Below are positions 49,575 through 57,380 of a DNA stretch of 64,000 nt, one piece after another. The stretch comes from Oceanibaculum nanhaiense (GTDB lineage: Bacteria; Pseudomonadota; Alphaproteobacteria; Oceanibaculales; Oceanibaculaceae): NCBI RefSeq assembly GCF_002148795.1, contig NZ_MPOB01000001.1, forward strand, positions 124,001-188,000. The letters are read 5' to 3'. A program made the position numbers and the translations under genes. Each line of letters begins with the position of its first letter. Within the stretch, counting starts at the first letter, position 1. Under the pieces are notes generated by a model. That model was given only the letters and a program-made list of their open reading frames with translations, ran no database searches and had not been told where the DNA came from.

Positions 49575-51104
49575 ATGTCCGGAACCGAGAGTCTCAGCAT
49601 CCGCCTGCATCCGGCGGACAATGTTGTGGTCGCCAGGCTGGCGCTGATGCCCGGCGCCGCCCTGCCGGCGGAAGGGATTGCCGCCGCCGCGTCCATTCCG
49701 GCTGGGCACAAGGTGGCGACGGCGCCGATCAGCGCCGGGGAGCCGATCCGCAAATACGACCAGATCATCGGCTTCGCGACGGACGACATCGCGCCGGGCG
49801 ATCATGTTCATGTCCATAATGTCGAGATGCGCGATTTCGAGCGTGACTATGCCTTTTCCAGTGCCGTGAAACCGACCGACTATGTGCCGGAAGCCAACCG
49901 CGCGACCTTCCAGGGCTTCCTCCGGCCCGGCGGGATGGCCGGCACGCGCAACTATATCGGCATCCTGACCTCGGTGAACTGCTCGGCCACGGTGGCGAAA
50001 TATATCGCCGCCGCGATCACGCCGGAGATTCTGGCGCAATATCCGAACGTCGATGGCGTGGTGGCGCTGGTGCATTCCACCGGCTGCGGCATGGCCGATA
50101 GCGGCGAGGGCTATGCCAATCTGCAGCGGACATTGTGGGGCCATGCGCGGCATCCGAACTTCGCCGGCATCCTGATGGTCGGCCTCGGCTGCGAGGTGAA
50201 CCAGATCGACTTCCTGCTGGAGGCCTACGGGCTGGAACGCGGCCCGCGCTTCCAGACCATGACGATTCAGGATATTGGCGGCACCCGCAAGACGGTGGAT
50301 CGCGGCGTCGAGATCGTGAAATCCATGCTGCCCGCGGCCAACGAGGCGCAGCGCACCGCGCTGCCAGCCAGCCATCTGACGCTGGCCCTGCAGTGCGGCG
50401 GCTCCGACGCCTATTCCGGCATCACCGCCAACCCGGCGCTGGGCGCGGCGGCCGATCTGCTGGTCCGGCATGGCGGCACCGCGATCCTGTCCGAAACCCC
50501 GGAGATTTATGGCGCCGAACATCTGCTGACCCGCCGCGCCATCGACCGCAAGACCGGCGAGAAGCTGATCGAGCGCATTCGCTGGTGGGAGGAATACACA
50601 CGGCGCAATGGCGGGGAGATGAACAACAACCCCTCGCCCGGCAACAAGGCCGGCGGCCTCACCACCATCCTGGAGAAGTCGCTGGGCGCGGCCGCCAAGG
50701 GCGGCACCAGCAATCTGACCGGCGTGTTCAAATATGCCGAGCCGATCAACACCAAGGGCTTCGTCTTCATGGATTCGCCGGGCTACGACCCCTGTTCGGT
50801 GACCGGGCAGGTGGCCAGCGGCGCCAATATCGTCTGTTTCACCACCGGGCGCGGCTCGGTGTTCGGCAACAAGCCCTCGCCCTCGCTGAAACTCGCCACC
50901 AATTCCGCCATGTACCGCAAGCTGGAAGAGGATATGGACGTGAATTGCGGCGACGTGCTGGATGCCGGCGTGTCAATTCAGGAGATGGGCCAGCGCATTT
51001 TCGAGCTGATCCTGCGCGTGTCTTCCGGTGAAAAATCCAAGAGCGAAGCACAGGGCTTCGGCGATGCGGAATTCATTCCCTGGCAGGTTGGCGCCGTCAT
51101 GTAA
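49575..51104 (+). CDS. UxaA-family altronate/galactarate dehydratase
   Basis: 509 residues, with GGAGGGG about 8 nt before ATG. An N-terminal SAF domain (residues ~12-95, HPADNVVVARLALMPGAALP, GDHVHVHNVEMRDF) joins the catalytic UxaA_C region: VNCSATVAKYIA, HSTGCGMADSGEGY, VGLGCEVNQIDF, LQCGGSDAYSGITANPALG and FTTGRGSVFGNKPSPSLK. The conserved cysteines bind iron or a cluster. The family dehydrates altronate (UxaA) or galactarate (GarD) to a 2-keto-3-deoxy sugar acid; the exact substrate cannot be chosen from sequence alone. It lies 41 bp after dctM, implying uptake and first catabolic step in one operon. Downstream enzymes (KDG kinase/aldolase, reductase) are not in the window. Confidence 0.88.
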   Translation: MSGTESLSIRLHPADNVVVARLALMPGAALPAEGIAAAASIPAGHKVATAPISAGEPIRKYDQIIGFATDDIAPGDHVHVHNVEMRDFERDYAFSSAVKPTDYVPEANRATFQGFLRPGGMAGTRNYIGILTSVNCSATVAKYIAAAITPEILAQYPNVDGVVALVHSTGCGMADSGEGYANLQRTLWGHARHPNFAGILMVGLGCEVNQIDFLLEAYGLERGPRFQTMTIQDIGGTRKTVDRGVEIVKSMLPAANEAQRTALPASHLTLALQCGGSDAYSGITANPALGAAADLLVRHGGTAILSETPEIYGAEHLLTRRAIDRKTGEKLIERIRWWEEYTRRNGGEMNNNPSPGNKAGGLTTILEKSLGAAAKGGTSNLTGVFKYAEPINTKGFVFMDSPGYDPCSVTGQVASGANIVCFTTGRGSVFGNKPSPSLKLATNSAMYRKLEEDMDVNCGDVLDAGVSIQEMGQRIFELILRVSSGEKSKSEAQGFGDAEFIPWQVGAVM

Positions 51105-51115
51105 CGAAACGGCGG

Positions 51116-51146
51116 TTGACCGGCGGCATCCCTACGGGCCTATGCT
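51116..51146 (+). promoter_or_regulatory. Weak promoter-like sequence before phoR
   Basis: TTGACC (51116-51121) and TATGCT (51141-51146) are 19 bp apart, longer than ideal, 40 bp before the phoR ATG. No Pho box is seen here. Confidence 0.3.
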
Positions 51147-51185
51147 GTAAAGTCAGTTTCAGCCTTCCGCCAGCCCGAGGCCCCC

Positions 51186-52595
51186 ATGCCCGCATTCCGG
51201 CCATCGCGATCCGCGATCGTCAAGACCAGCCTGCTGCTGTCGCTGCCGGTCGGCATGGTGCTGCTGATGCTGGTGGCTGGTGGCCTGTTGAATGGCTGGC
51301 CCGCTCTGCTGGCCTGGGCCGTCACTCCCGGTATCTTCGCCCTTCTGGTGCAGCGCCATTTCGAGCGCATCGCCCGGCTGGAGGCGACGGTGGAAGGCGG
51401 ATCGGCGGATATCGAGCCCAACAGTCCGCTTGCACCGCTGGCCGGTCGCATCGAATCGCTGCACCGCGCACATGCGGAAAGCCTCGCCGCCCTGCGGCAA
51501 CGTCTGCATGCCGCCCATGTGGCGCTGGAATCGTTGCCCGATCCACTTTTTCTGATCGATGCCGAAGCGACCATCGTCTCCACCAACCGGGCCGCCCGAG
51601 AGATTTTCGGCGAGGCGCTGGCGGGCCGCGCCGTGGCCAGCAATCTGCGCCATCCGGAAGTGCTGAAGGCGGTGGAATCGGCGCTGGAGCAGCGGCGGGC
51701 GCGCACGGTCGAGATGACCATGCTGGTCCCGATCGAGCGCAGCTTCGCGGTCAGTGTCGAGCCCCTGTCCGAGCCGGGGCCGGACAACAGCCAGGCATTG
51801 ATCCTGATGCACGAGCTGACGGCCATGAAGCGCACCGAGCAGATGCGCGCCGATTTCGTCGCCAATGCCAGCCATGAGCTGCGCACGCCGCTGTCCACGC
51901 TGGTCGGCTTTATCGAAACGCTGCGTGGCCCGGCCAAGGACGATCCAGAAGCACATGAACGCTTCCTGGAGATCATGCACGAGCAAAGCCTGCGCATGTC
52001 GCGGCTGGTGAATGACCTGTTGTCACTCTCCCGTATCGAGCTGAACGAACATACCCCGCCGCGGGGGCTGGCCGACCTGTCGCGCATCCTGGCCAGCGTG
52101 AAAGCCACGCTCGACATGCAGGCCGCAACCAAGGACATGGCAATCCAGCTCGAGCTCGAGGCCGGGCTGCCGCCCGTCACCGGCGACGAGGACGAGCTGG
52201 CGCAGGTTGCGCAGAACCTGATCGACAATGCGACGAAATATGGCCGGCCCGGCACCCCGATCCGCGTGGTGGCGCGACGGGCCGACAGCGTGCCGGCGGC
52301 GTTTCCGAAAGCGCCTCACGGCGCTGTGCTGATCCGCGTCCAGGACCAGGGCGAAGGCATTCCGCGCGAACATATTCCGCGTCTGACGGAACGGTTTTAT
52401 CGGGTAGACAAGGCGCGCAGCCGCGATCTTGGCGGCACCGGCCTTGGACTGGCCATCGTGAAGCATATCGTCAGCCGCCATCGCGGCGCGCTGGCCGTCG
52501 AGAGCCAGGTCGGCAAGGGCAGCACTTTCACGGTCTATCTGCCGGTCGCCTCTCCTGCGGCCATCTCTGGTCCAGCGCCCGCTCCGGCCGCCTGA
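51186..52595 (+). CDS. phoR: Phosphate regulon sensor histidine kinase PhoR
   Basis: 469 residues. Two N-terminal transmembrane segments (TSLLLSLPVGMVLLMLVAGG and PALLAWAVTPGIFALLV) with almost no periplasmic loop, then a PAS domain (ALESLPDPLFLIDAEATIVS), the HisKA site FVANASHELRTPLSTLVGF, and HATPase_c boxes DNATKYG, VQDQGEGIPREH and LGGTGLGLAIVKHIV. PhoR has no phosphate-binding domain of its own and senses through PstSCAB and PhoU. phoU is 140 bp downstream. Confidence 0.93.
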   Translation: MPAFRPSRSAIVKTSLLLSLPVGMVLLMLVAGGLLNGWPALLAWAVTPGIFALLVQRHFERIARLEATVEGGSADIEPNSPLAPLAGRIESLHRAHAESLAALRQRLHAAHVALESLPDPLFLIDAEATIVSTNRAAREIFGEALAGRAVASNLRHPEVLKAVESALEQRRARTVEMTMLVPIERSFAVSVEPLSEPGPDNSQALILMHELTAMKRTEQMRADFVANASHELRTPLSTLVGFIETLRGPAKDDPEAHERFLEIMHEQSLRMSRLVNDLLSLSRIELNEHTPPRGLADLSRILASVKATLDMQAATKDMAIQLELEAGLPPVTGDEDELAQVAQNLIDNATKYGRPGTPIRVVARRADSVPAAFPKAPHGAVLIRVQDQGEGIPREHIPRLTERFYRVDKARSRDLGGTGLGLAIVKHIVSRHRGALAVESQVGKGSTFTVYLPVASPAAISGPAPAPAA

Positions 52596-52627
52596 ATGCC
52601 CGGGTGGCGAACCCGAATTCCGCATCG

Positions 52628-52662
52628 ATGTAATAAAAATGTCACCAAAACGTAGTATTTAT
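52628..52662 (+). promoter_or_regulatory. Pho box and -10 of the phoU-phoB promoter
   Basis: ATGTAAT-AAAA-ATGTCAC (52628-52645) is two 7-bp direct repeats with a 4-bp A/T spacer, the PhoB-binding layout (consensus CTGTCAT-N4-CTGTCAT). After 10 bp comes TATTTAT (52656-52662), the spacing at which PhoB replaces -35 contacts. A degenerate third repeat, ACGTAGT, follows at 52650. The box is 91 bp before the phoU start. Confidence 0.75.
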
Positions 52663-52735
52663 GCCGTGCAAGCCCGGTATTGATAAGCCCAAGCGCACGG
52701 TCCGCTGACGTTCTTGCCCGTGGAAAGGAAGTTTC

Positions 52736-53446
52736 ATGCCCACCCATACCGTTAAGTCCTTCGATGAAGAGTTGAAGCGGCTGATGAATCTGATCTCACA
52801 GATGGGGGGGCTGGTCGAAACTCAGGTCCAGGACTGCATTCTGTCGCTGGCAAAGCGGGACAGCAATATCGCCGAGCGGGTGATCCAGGGCGACCTGAAG
52901 ATCGACGGGCTGGAATATGATGTGAACGATCTGACCGTTCGCATGCTGGCGTTGCGCCAGCCGCTGGCCGAGGATCTGCGCCGCGTCGTCGGCGCCCTGA
53001 AGATTTCCGCGGATCTGGAGCGCATCGGAGATTATGCCGCCAACATCTCCAAGCGCGCGGTCGCGCTGAACCAGCTGCCGCCGGCGCGGCCGGCGGCCGG
53101 CATTCCGCGCATGGGCAAGATGGTCCAGCAGATCCTGAAGGAAGTGCTGGACGCCTATGTCGAGCAGGATGCCGAGAAGGCCCTGCTGGTGTGGCGCCGG
53201 GACGAGGAAGTGGACGAGATGTACACCAGCCTGTTCCGCGAATTGCTGACCTACATGATGGAAGACCCGCGCAACATCACGCCCTGTACGCATCTTCTGT
53301 TCATGGCGAAGAACATCGAGCGCATCGGCGACCATGCCACCAACATCGCCGAGACGCTGTATTACCAGGTGACCGGCCGGCCGCTGACCGCCGAGCGCCC
53401 GAAGGGCGACACCAGTGCTTTCACCGTCATCGAGCCAGAGAGCTGA
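52736..53446 (+). CDS. phoU: Phosphate signalling protein PhoU
   Basis: 236 residues; AAGGAAG lies 5-11 nt before the ATG. Two PhoU three-helix repeats: SFDEELKRLMNLISQMGGLV at the start, RQPLAEDLRRVVGALKISAD with LERIGDYAANISKR, and the second copy MAKNIERIGDHATNIAETLY with E-R-I-G-D metal motifs. PhoU keeps PhoR in the phosphatase state when phosphate is ample by contacting PstB. phoB follows after 38 bp. Confidence 0.96.
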   Translation: MPTHTVKSFDEELKRLMNLISQMGGLVETQVQDCILSLAKRDSNIAERVIQGDLKIDGLEYDVNDLTVRMLALRQPLAEDLRRVVGALKISADLERIGDYAANISKRAVALNQLPPARPAAGIPRMGKMVQQILKEVLDAYVEQDAEKALLVWRRDEEVDEMYTSLFRELLTYMMEDPRNITPCTHLLFMAKNIERIGDHATNIAETLYYQVTGRPLTAERPKGDTSAFTVIEPES

Positions 53447-53484
53447 CGCACGCGGCTTGAAGCATTTCCCATCGCCTGCCGAGA

Positions 53485-54198
53485 ATGGACCACACCATGA
53501 AGCCGTTGATCCTGATTGTCGAAGACGAGGCCGCGATCGTCACGCTGCTGAGCTACAATCTGGAGCGCGAGGGCTTTCAGGTTCTCGAAGCGCGCGATGG
53601 CGAGGAAGGGCTGCTGCTGGCCACCGAACGCCGGCCTGACCTCATCCTGCTCGACTGGATGCTGCCGCTGCTGTCCGGCATCGAGGTCTGCCGCCGGCTG
53701 CGCCGCACGCCACAGACCCGCAGCATCCCGATCATCATGCTGACAGCCAGGGGTGAGGAAGGCGACCGGGTGCGCGGCCTGAATGCAGGCGCCGACGATT
53801 ATGTCACCAAACCCTTCAGCCCCAGCGAGCTGCTGGCGCGCGTCCGTGCCGTCATGCGCCGAGCCCGGCCGTCCGCCGATGCGGAGACGCTGCGCTGCGG
53901 CGACATCGTGATGGACATCGCCGCCCACAAGGTGAAGCGCGGGGACCGGGATGTGCATCTGGGGCCGACCGAATTCCGCCTGCTGCGCCATTTCCTGGAG
54001 CATCAGGGCCGGGTGTTCTCCCGCGAGCAGCTGCTGGACTCGGTGTGGGGGGCGGATGTCTATGTCGAGCCGCGCACCGTGGATGTGCATATCCGCCGGC
54101 TGCGCAAGGCGCTGAACGAGGAAGCCGAGGGCGATCCGATCCGTACCGTGCGCTCCGCAGGCTATGCGCTGGACGCCGTCGCCCCGCAATATGCCTGA
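53485..54198 (+). CDS. phoB: Phosphate regulon response regulator PhoB
   Basis: 237 residues from ATG 53485; ATG 53497 (MKPLILIVEDEAA) is an equally good start. Receiver domain: acidic VEDE pair, phosphoacceptor Asp in PDLILLDWMLPLLSG, Lys in DYVTKPFSPSELLARV. C-terminal OmpR-type winged helix: LGPTEFRLLRHFLEHQGRVF, SREQLLDSVWGADVYVEPRT and VDVHIRRLRKAL. Phosphorylated PhoB binds Pho boxes, including the one 5' of phoU here, so the unit is likely self-activating under phosphate limitation. Confidence 0.95.
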   Translation: MDHTMKPLILIVEDEAAIVTLLSYNLEREGFQVLEARDGEEGLLLATERRPDLILLDWMLPLLSGIEVCRRLRRTPQTRSIPIIMLTARGEEGDRVRGLNAGADDYVTKPFSPSELLARVRAVMRRARPSADAETLRCGDIVMDIAAHKVKRGDRDVHLGPTEFRLLRHFLEHQGRVFSREQLLDSVWGADVYVEPRTVDVHIRRLRKALNEEAEGDPIRTVRSAGYALDAVAPQYA

Positions 54199-54280
54199 AG
54201 TCCGGCCACTGCCTTTCCATGGCAGGCCGCTATATAAGAAATTAATGTAAAATACGAATATATTGCCGTTTATCGGCCTG

Positions 54281-54649
54281 TCATTCCGATTTCCGGTGCT
54301 TCTCTTCGACCTGCGACAGCAGCGATACGAGCGCCTCCTCATCGAGGTCGGCAATGTTCTTCGACAGCCGATGCGCCAGCCTGGTGGCCGTCGGCGACAG
54401 GCCGGCGGTATCGATAACCACGCGCGGATGGGAAATCTCCGCCAGGTGATGCAGCGCTTCCGCATCATCCCAGATCAGCCCGAAATAGCCGCAGATCTGA
54501 TGGATCAGCCCATCGGTGGGCTGGCCGCGATGACCATGCTCAAGTGCCGAGAGATAGGCCGAGGAGACCTGCAGCGCCGCCGCCATCTCCTTCAGCGTGA
54601 TTCCGCGCCCGGCGCGCAGTGCCCGCAGCTTTTCTCCGAACGGCGTCAT
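54281..54649 (-). CDS. XRE family helix-turn-helix regulator
   Basis: 122 residues. HTH_3/XRE domain at residues 5-62: LRALRAGRGITLKEMAAALQ, with VSSAYLSALEHGHRGQP as the recognition region. The remaining 60 residues (ISHPRVVIDTAGLSPTATRL, HRLSKNIADLDEEALVSLLS) are a conserved extension in alphaproteobacterial members that follow Smr genes. Its start overlaps the Smr stop by 4 bp. The target is unknown. It is convergent with phoB across an 82-bp A+T-rich gap. Confidence 0.88.
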   Translation of the reverse strand: MTPFGEKLRALRAGRGITLKEMAAALQVSSAYLSALEHGHRGQPTDGLIHQICGYFGLIWDDAEALHHLAEISHPRVVIDTAGLSPTATRLAHRLSKNIADLDEEALVSLLSQVEEKHRKSE

Positions 54650-55269
54650 GTCCCCTCCCGCACCCGGCGCAGCAGGACATAGAGCGCGCCGCCACCGCCA
54701 TCCTTCGGCTGGGCATGGGCGAAGGCCAGCACCTTCTCCCGGTTGCCGCCCTCATTCAACCACCGCGGCACCTCGCGCTTCAGCACGCCCGCCTCGTAGC
54801 GGCCGAAATCATCGCGCCTCGTTCCCTTGCCGGTGATCACCAGGACACAGCGCAGCCCGCGCGCCTGCGACCGCGCAACAAACCCGTTCAGCGCCGCATG
54901 GGCGGCATCCTGGGTCATGCCGTGCAGATCGATGCGCGCCTCGATGGCGACCTGGCCGCGCTTCAGGCGCATCTGCGTGCGCTTGTCGAGGCCCGGCGCG
55001 CTGTCATGCTTGAGAGCGGGCAGGGTCACCGGCGCCTTTACCGGCGGCGCAGCCGGCTGCGGCAGCGGATCGTCCTTCGGCACCCGGCCGCGCTTGCGCT
55101 TGGCCGGGGCAACGCCCTCGGCCATCGGCGCCGCCGGAACCGCCTCGACATCGGGCGGCAGCTCGAACGCGCTCAGACGGCGCTTGGCCTCGGCGGGCAG
55201 CGGCTTGGCATCTTTTACGACCTGGCGGAAAAGCTCAGCCTCGTCCTTGCTGGCGCGCCGCCGGACCAT
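54646..55269 (-). CDS. Smr domain protein
   Basis: 207 residues. A disordered, basic N-terminal half (KRKRGRVPKDD and Pro/Ala stretches) precedes the C-terminal Smr domain (~115-205): ARIDLHGMTQDAAHAALNGF has the LDLHG-type motif, VLVITGKGTRR the GxG motif, and LAFAHAQPKDGGGGALYVLL the end. Stand-alone Smr proteins are nucleases or nucleic-acid binders involved in RNA quality control or recombination. It sits 2 bp after lutC and overlaps the XRE gene. Confidence 0.9.
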   Translation of the reverse strand: MVRRRASKDEAELFRQVVKDAKPLPAEAKRRLSAFELPPDVEAVPAAPMAEGVAPAKRKRGRVPKDDPLPQPAAPPVKAPVTLPALKHDSAPGLDKRTQMRLKRGQVAIEARIDLHGMTQDAAHAALNGFVARSQARGLRCVLVITGKGTRRDDFGRYEAGVLKREVPRWLNEGGNREKVLAFAHAQPKDGGGGALYVLLRRVREGT

Positions 55270-55271
55270 GC

Positions 55272-55955
55272 CTAGCCGTCGATCAGGACGATGTGCAGCC
55301 GGCGTGGTCCGTGGGCGCCCATCAGGATTTTCTGCTCGATATCGCCGGTGCGCGACGGGCCGGTGATGAAATTCACCGTGCGCGGCATCGTGTCCTTGTC
55401 CTGAATGTCGCGCAGCCGCGTCCAGCCATCCTCATAGGAACCGACGATCTGGCTTTTCTTCAGCACCACGATATGGGTCTCGGGCAGCAGATTCAGCGTC
55501 GTCGGGCTGTCCGGGCCGGAGGTCAGCATCAGCGTGCCGGTCTCGGCGATGCCGGCAAGCGCCGGCGTGACGCTGGCCGTATCCGGCTCTTCCGCCCTGC
55601 CGGTCTTGATCGTCAGCGTCGGGCGCTTGCCCCAGGGCAGGCCGGAGAGCCACGCATCGGGCGCGACACGCAAATCGGCCGGCAGATTATGCTGGGCCAG
55701 ATACTCGGCGATGGCATCGGGCACTTCCTGCGCGCTGGCAACCTGGCTGATGGTGGTCTGCACGCCCTCCGCCATCTCGACAAACAACGCCACCTGCGCC
55801 TCATGCGGAAGCTGCGCGCGCTGCGGGATGAGGTTGGGCCTGTGTTCCGCGATCCGCGTCTCCAGCGCGTCGGCTGGTTCGCCTTCCAGCGCACCACGGC
55901 CAAGGGAGCGGCGGATACCGGCCAGGATCTGGTCGCGCGGCGACATGTCGGGCAT
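55272..55955 (-). CDS. lutC: Lactate utilization protein C (LutC/YkgG)
   Basis: 227 residues from ATG 55955, sharing one base with the lutB stop; ATG 55946 is an alternative, and the frame upstream is not coding. The LutC fold has LRVAPDAWLSGLPW, SVTPALAGIAETGTLMLTSG, LNLLPETHIVVLKKSQIVGS and ITGPSRTGDIEQKILMGAHG. With LutA and LutB it oxidises L-lactate to pyruvate. It is the last gene of the operon. Confidence 0.93.
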   Translation of the reverse strand: MPDMSPRDQILAGIRRSLGRGALEGEPADALETRIAEHRPNLIPQRAQLPHEAQVALFVEMAEGVQTTISQVASAQEVPDAIAEYLAQHNLPADLRVAPDAWLSGLPWGKRPTLTIKTGRAEEPDTASVTPALAGIAETGTLMLTSGPDSPTTLNLLPETHIVVLKKSQIVGSYEDGWTRLRDIQDKDTMPRTVNFITGPSRTGDIEQKILMGAHGPRRLHIVLIDG

Positions 55956-57376
55956 CAGGCGGCTCCCTTCTTGTCGCGATAGAGCTGCTGGAAGGTTCGG
56001 CCCTGCGGCGCCGGCATGTCGCGCACCGAGGTCCAGCCGCTGGCCAGCGGCAGGCTCCTGAACCGGCCTTTGCTGCGACCGAAGCGGCCGAGCAGCCCCA
56101 TGGCGAGACCCGTCACCCGCTGATAGAGCACCGGGCGCTTGGCAAAAAACGCCCATAGGCCGAGGCCAGCGCGATAGGGTGCCGGCGACAGCTTCTTCTC
56201 GAATTCCCGCTTGCGCCAATGCCGCATCATCCGCGGCAGCGGAATGCGCATCGGGCACACGCTCTCGCAGCGGCCACAGAAGGTGGAGGCGTTCGGCAGG
56301 TGTCCGGCCTCCTCGACCCCGACCAGGGTGGGTGTCAGCACCGCCCCCATCGGCCCCGGATAGACCCAGCCATAGGCATGGCCGCCGACCGCGCTATAGA
56401 CCGGGCAGTGATTCATACAGGCAGCACAGCGGATACAGCGCAGCATCTCCTGGAACTCGGTGCCCAGCATGCCGCTGCGGCCATTATCCAGCAGCACCAC
56501 ATGGAACTGTTCCGGCCCGTCCAGATCCTCCGGCCGCTTCGGACCGGTGGAGAAGGTGGTATAGACCGACATTTCCTGCCCGGTGGCCGACCGCGCGAGC
56601 AACCGCAATATGGTCGAGGCATCCTCCAGCGTCGGCACCACTTTTTCCAGACTGGCCAGTACAATATGGATTTTCGGCAGGGTCTGGGTCAGATCGCCAT
56701 TGCCCTCGTTGGTCACGATGACGGTCGATCCAGTCTCGGCGATCAGGAAGTTGGCCCCAGTAATACCGACATCGGCCTTTATGAACCTGTTCCGTAGTTT
56801 CGCGCGCGCCTCGTCGAGCAGCTGGCGCGGCTCCGACAGCGGTCGGTCAACCGGCAGGTCAGTGTGGATCTTGCGGAAGCTTTCCTCGACATCCGACTGG
56901 TTCAGATGGACCGCCGGCGCGATGATGTGGCTCGGCGGTTCCTTGCGGATTTGGATGATATATTCGCCGAGATCGGTCTCGATCGGCTCGACGCCGCTTT
57001 CTTCGAGGAAATCGTTCAACGCGATCTCCTCGGCGATCATCGACTTGCCCTTGGTGACGGTTTTCGCCTCCACGGAGCGACAGATTTCCAGGATTTTCTC
57101 CCGCGCTTCCTGCGGCGTGCGCGCCCAGTGCACATGGCCGCCATTCTCGGTCACCCGGCGCTCGAAGCGCTCCAGGTAATAATCGAGATTGGCCAGCGTA
57201 TGGTTCTTGATGTCGCGGCCCATGTCGCGCAGCGCCTCGAACTCCGGCAGCCGGTCGATGGCCGCGCGGCGCTTGTCCTGAAAACCGACCCGCATGTTGC
57301 CCAGCGCCCGCTGCAACCGTTCGTCATGCAGGGCGGTGGTGGCGTTGCTCTTGAAGGAATGGCTGGTGGATTGCAT
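55955..57376 (-). CDS. lutB: Lactate utilization iron-sulfur protein B (LutB/YkgF)
   Basis: 473 residues. The N-terminal LUD domain (GVEPIETDLGEYIIQIRKEP, GVTGANFLIAETGS-type GITGANFLIAETGSTVIV) shares the LutC fold. The C-terminal ferredoxin module has two 4Fe-4S groups: CIRCAACMNHCPVYSAVGG near residues 312-330 and FCGRCESVCPMRIPLPRMM near 365. The tail (ARRPVLYQRVTG-like segment) is the DUF3390 helix bundle. It passes electrons from lactate to the respiratory chain. It lies 4 bp from lutA. Confidence 0.94.
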   Translation of the reverse strand: MQSTSHSFKSNATTALHDERLQRALGNMRVGFQDKRRAAIDRLPEFEALRDMGRDIKNHTLANLDYYLERFERRVTENGGHVHWARTPQEAREKILEICRSVEAKTVTKGKSMIAEEIALNDFLEESGVEPIETDLGEYIIQIRKEPPSHIIAPAVHLNQSDVEESFRKIHTDLPVDRPLSEPRQLLDEARAKLRNRFIKADVGITGANFLIAETGSTVIVTNEGNGDLTQTLPKIHIVLASLEKVVPTLEDASTILRLLARSATGQEMSVYTTFSTGPKRPEDLDGPEQFHVVLLDNGRSGMLGTEFQEMLRCIRCAACMNHCPVYSAVGGHAYGWVYPGPMGAVLTPTLVGVEEAGHLPNASTFCGRCESVCPMRIPLPRMMRHWRKREFEKKLSPAPYRAGLGLWAFFAKRPVLYQRVTGLAMGLLGRFGRSKGRFRSLPLASGWTSVRDMPAPQGRTFQQLYRDKKGAA

Positions 57377-57380
57377 GGCG

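Noticed and set aside
54199-54280. A+T-rich patch between phoB and the XRE gene as a possible replication origin or attachment site
   Set aside because: Only about 80 bp, no DnaA-box cluster and no repeat; better explained as the untranslated ends of two convergent genes.
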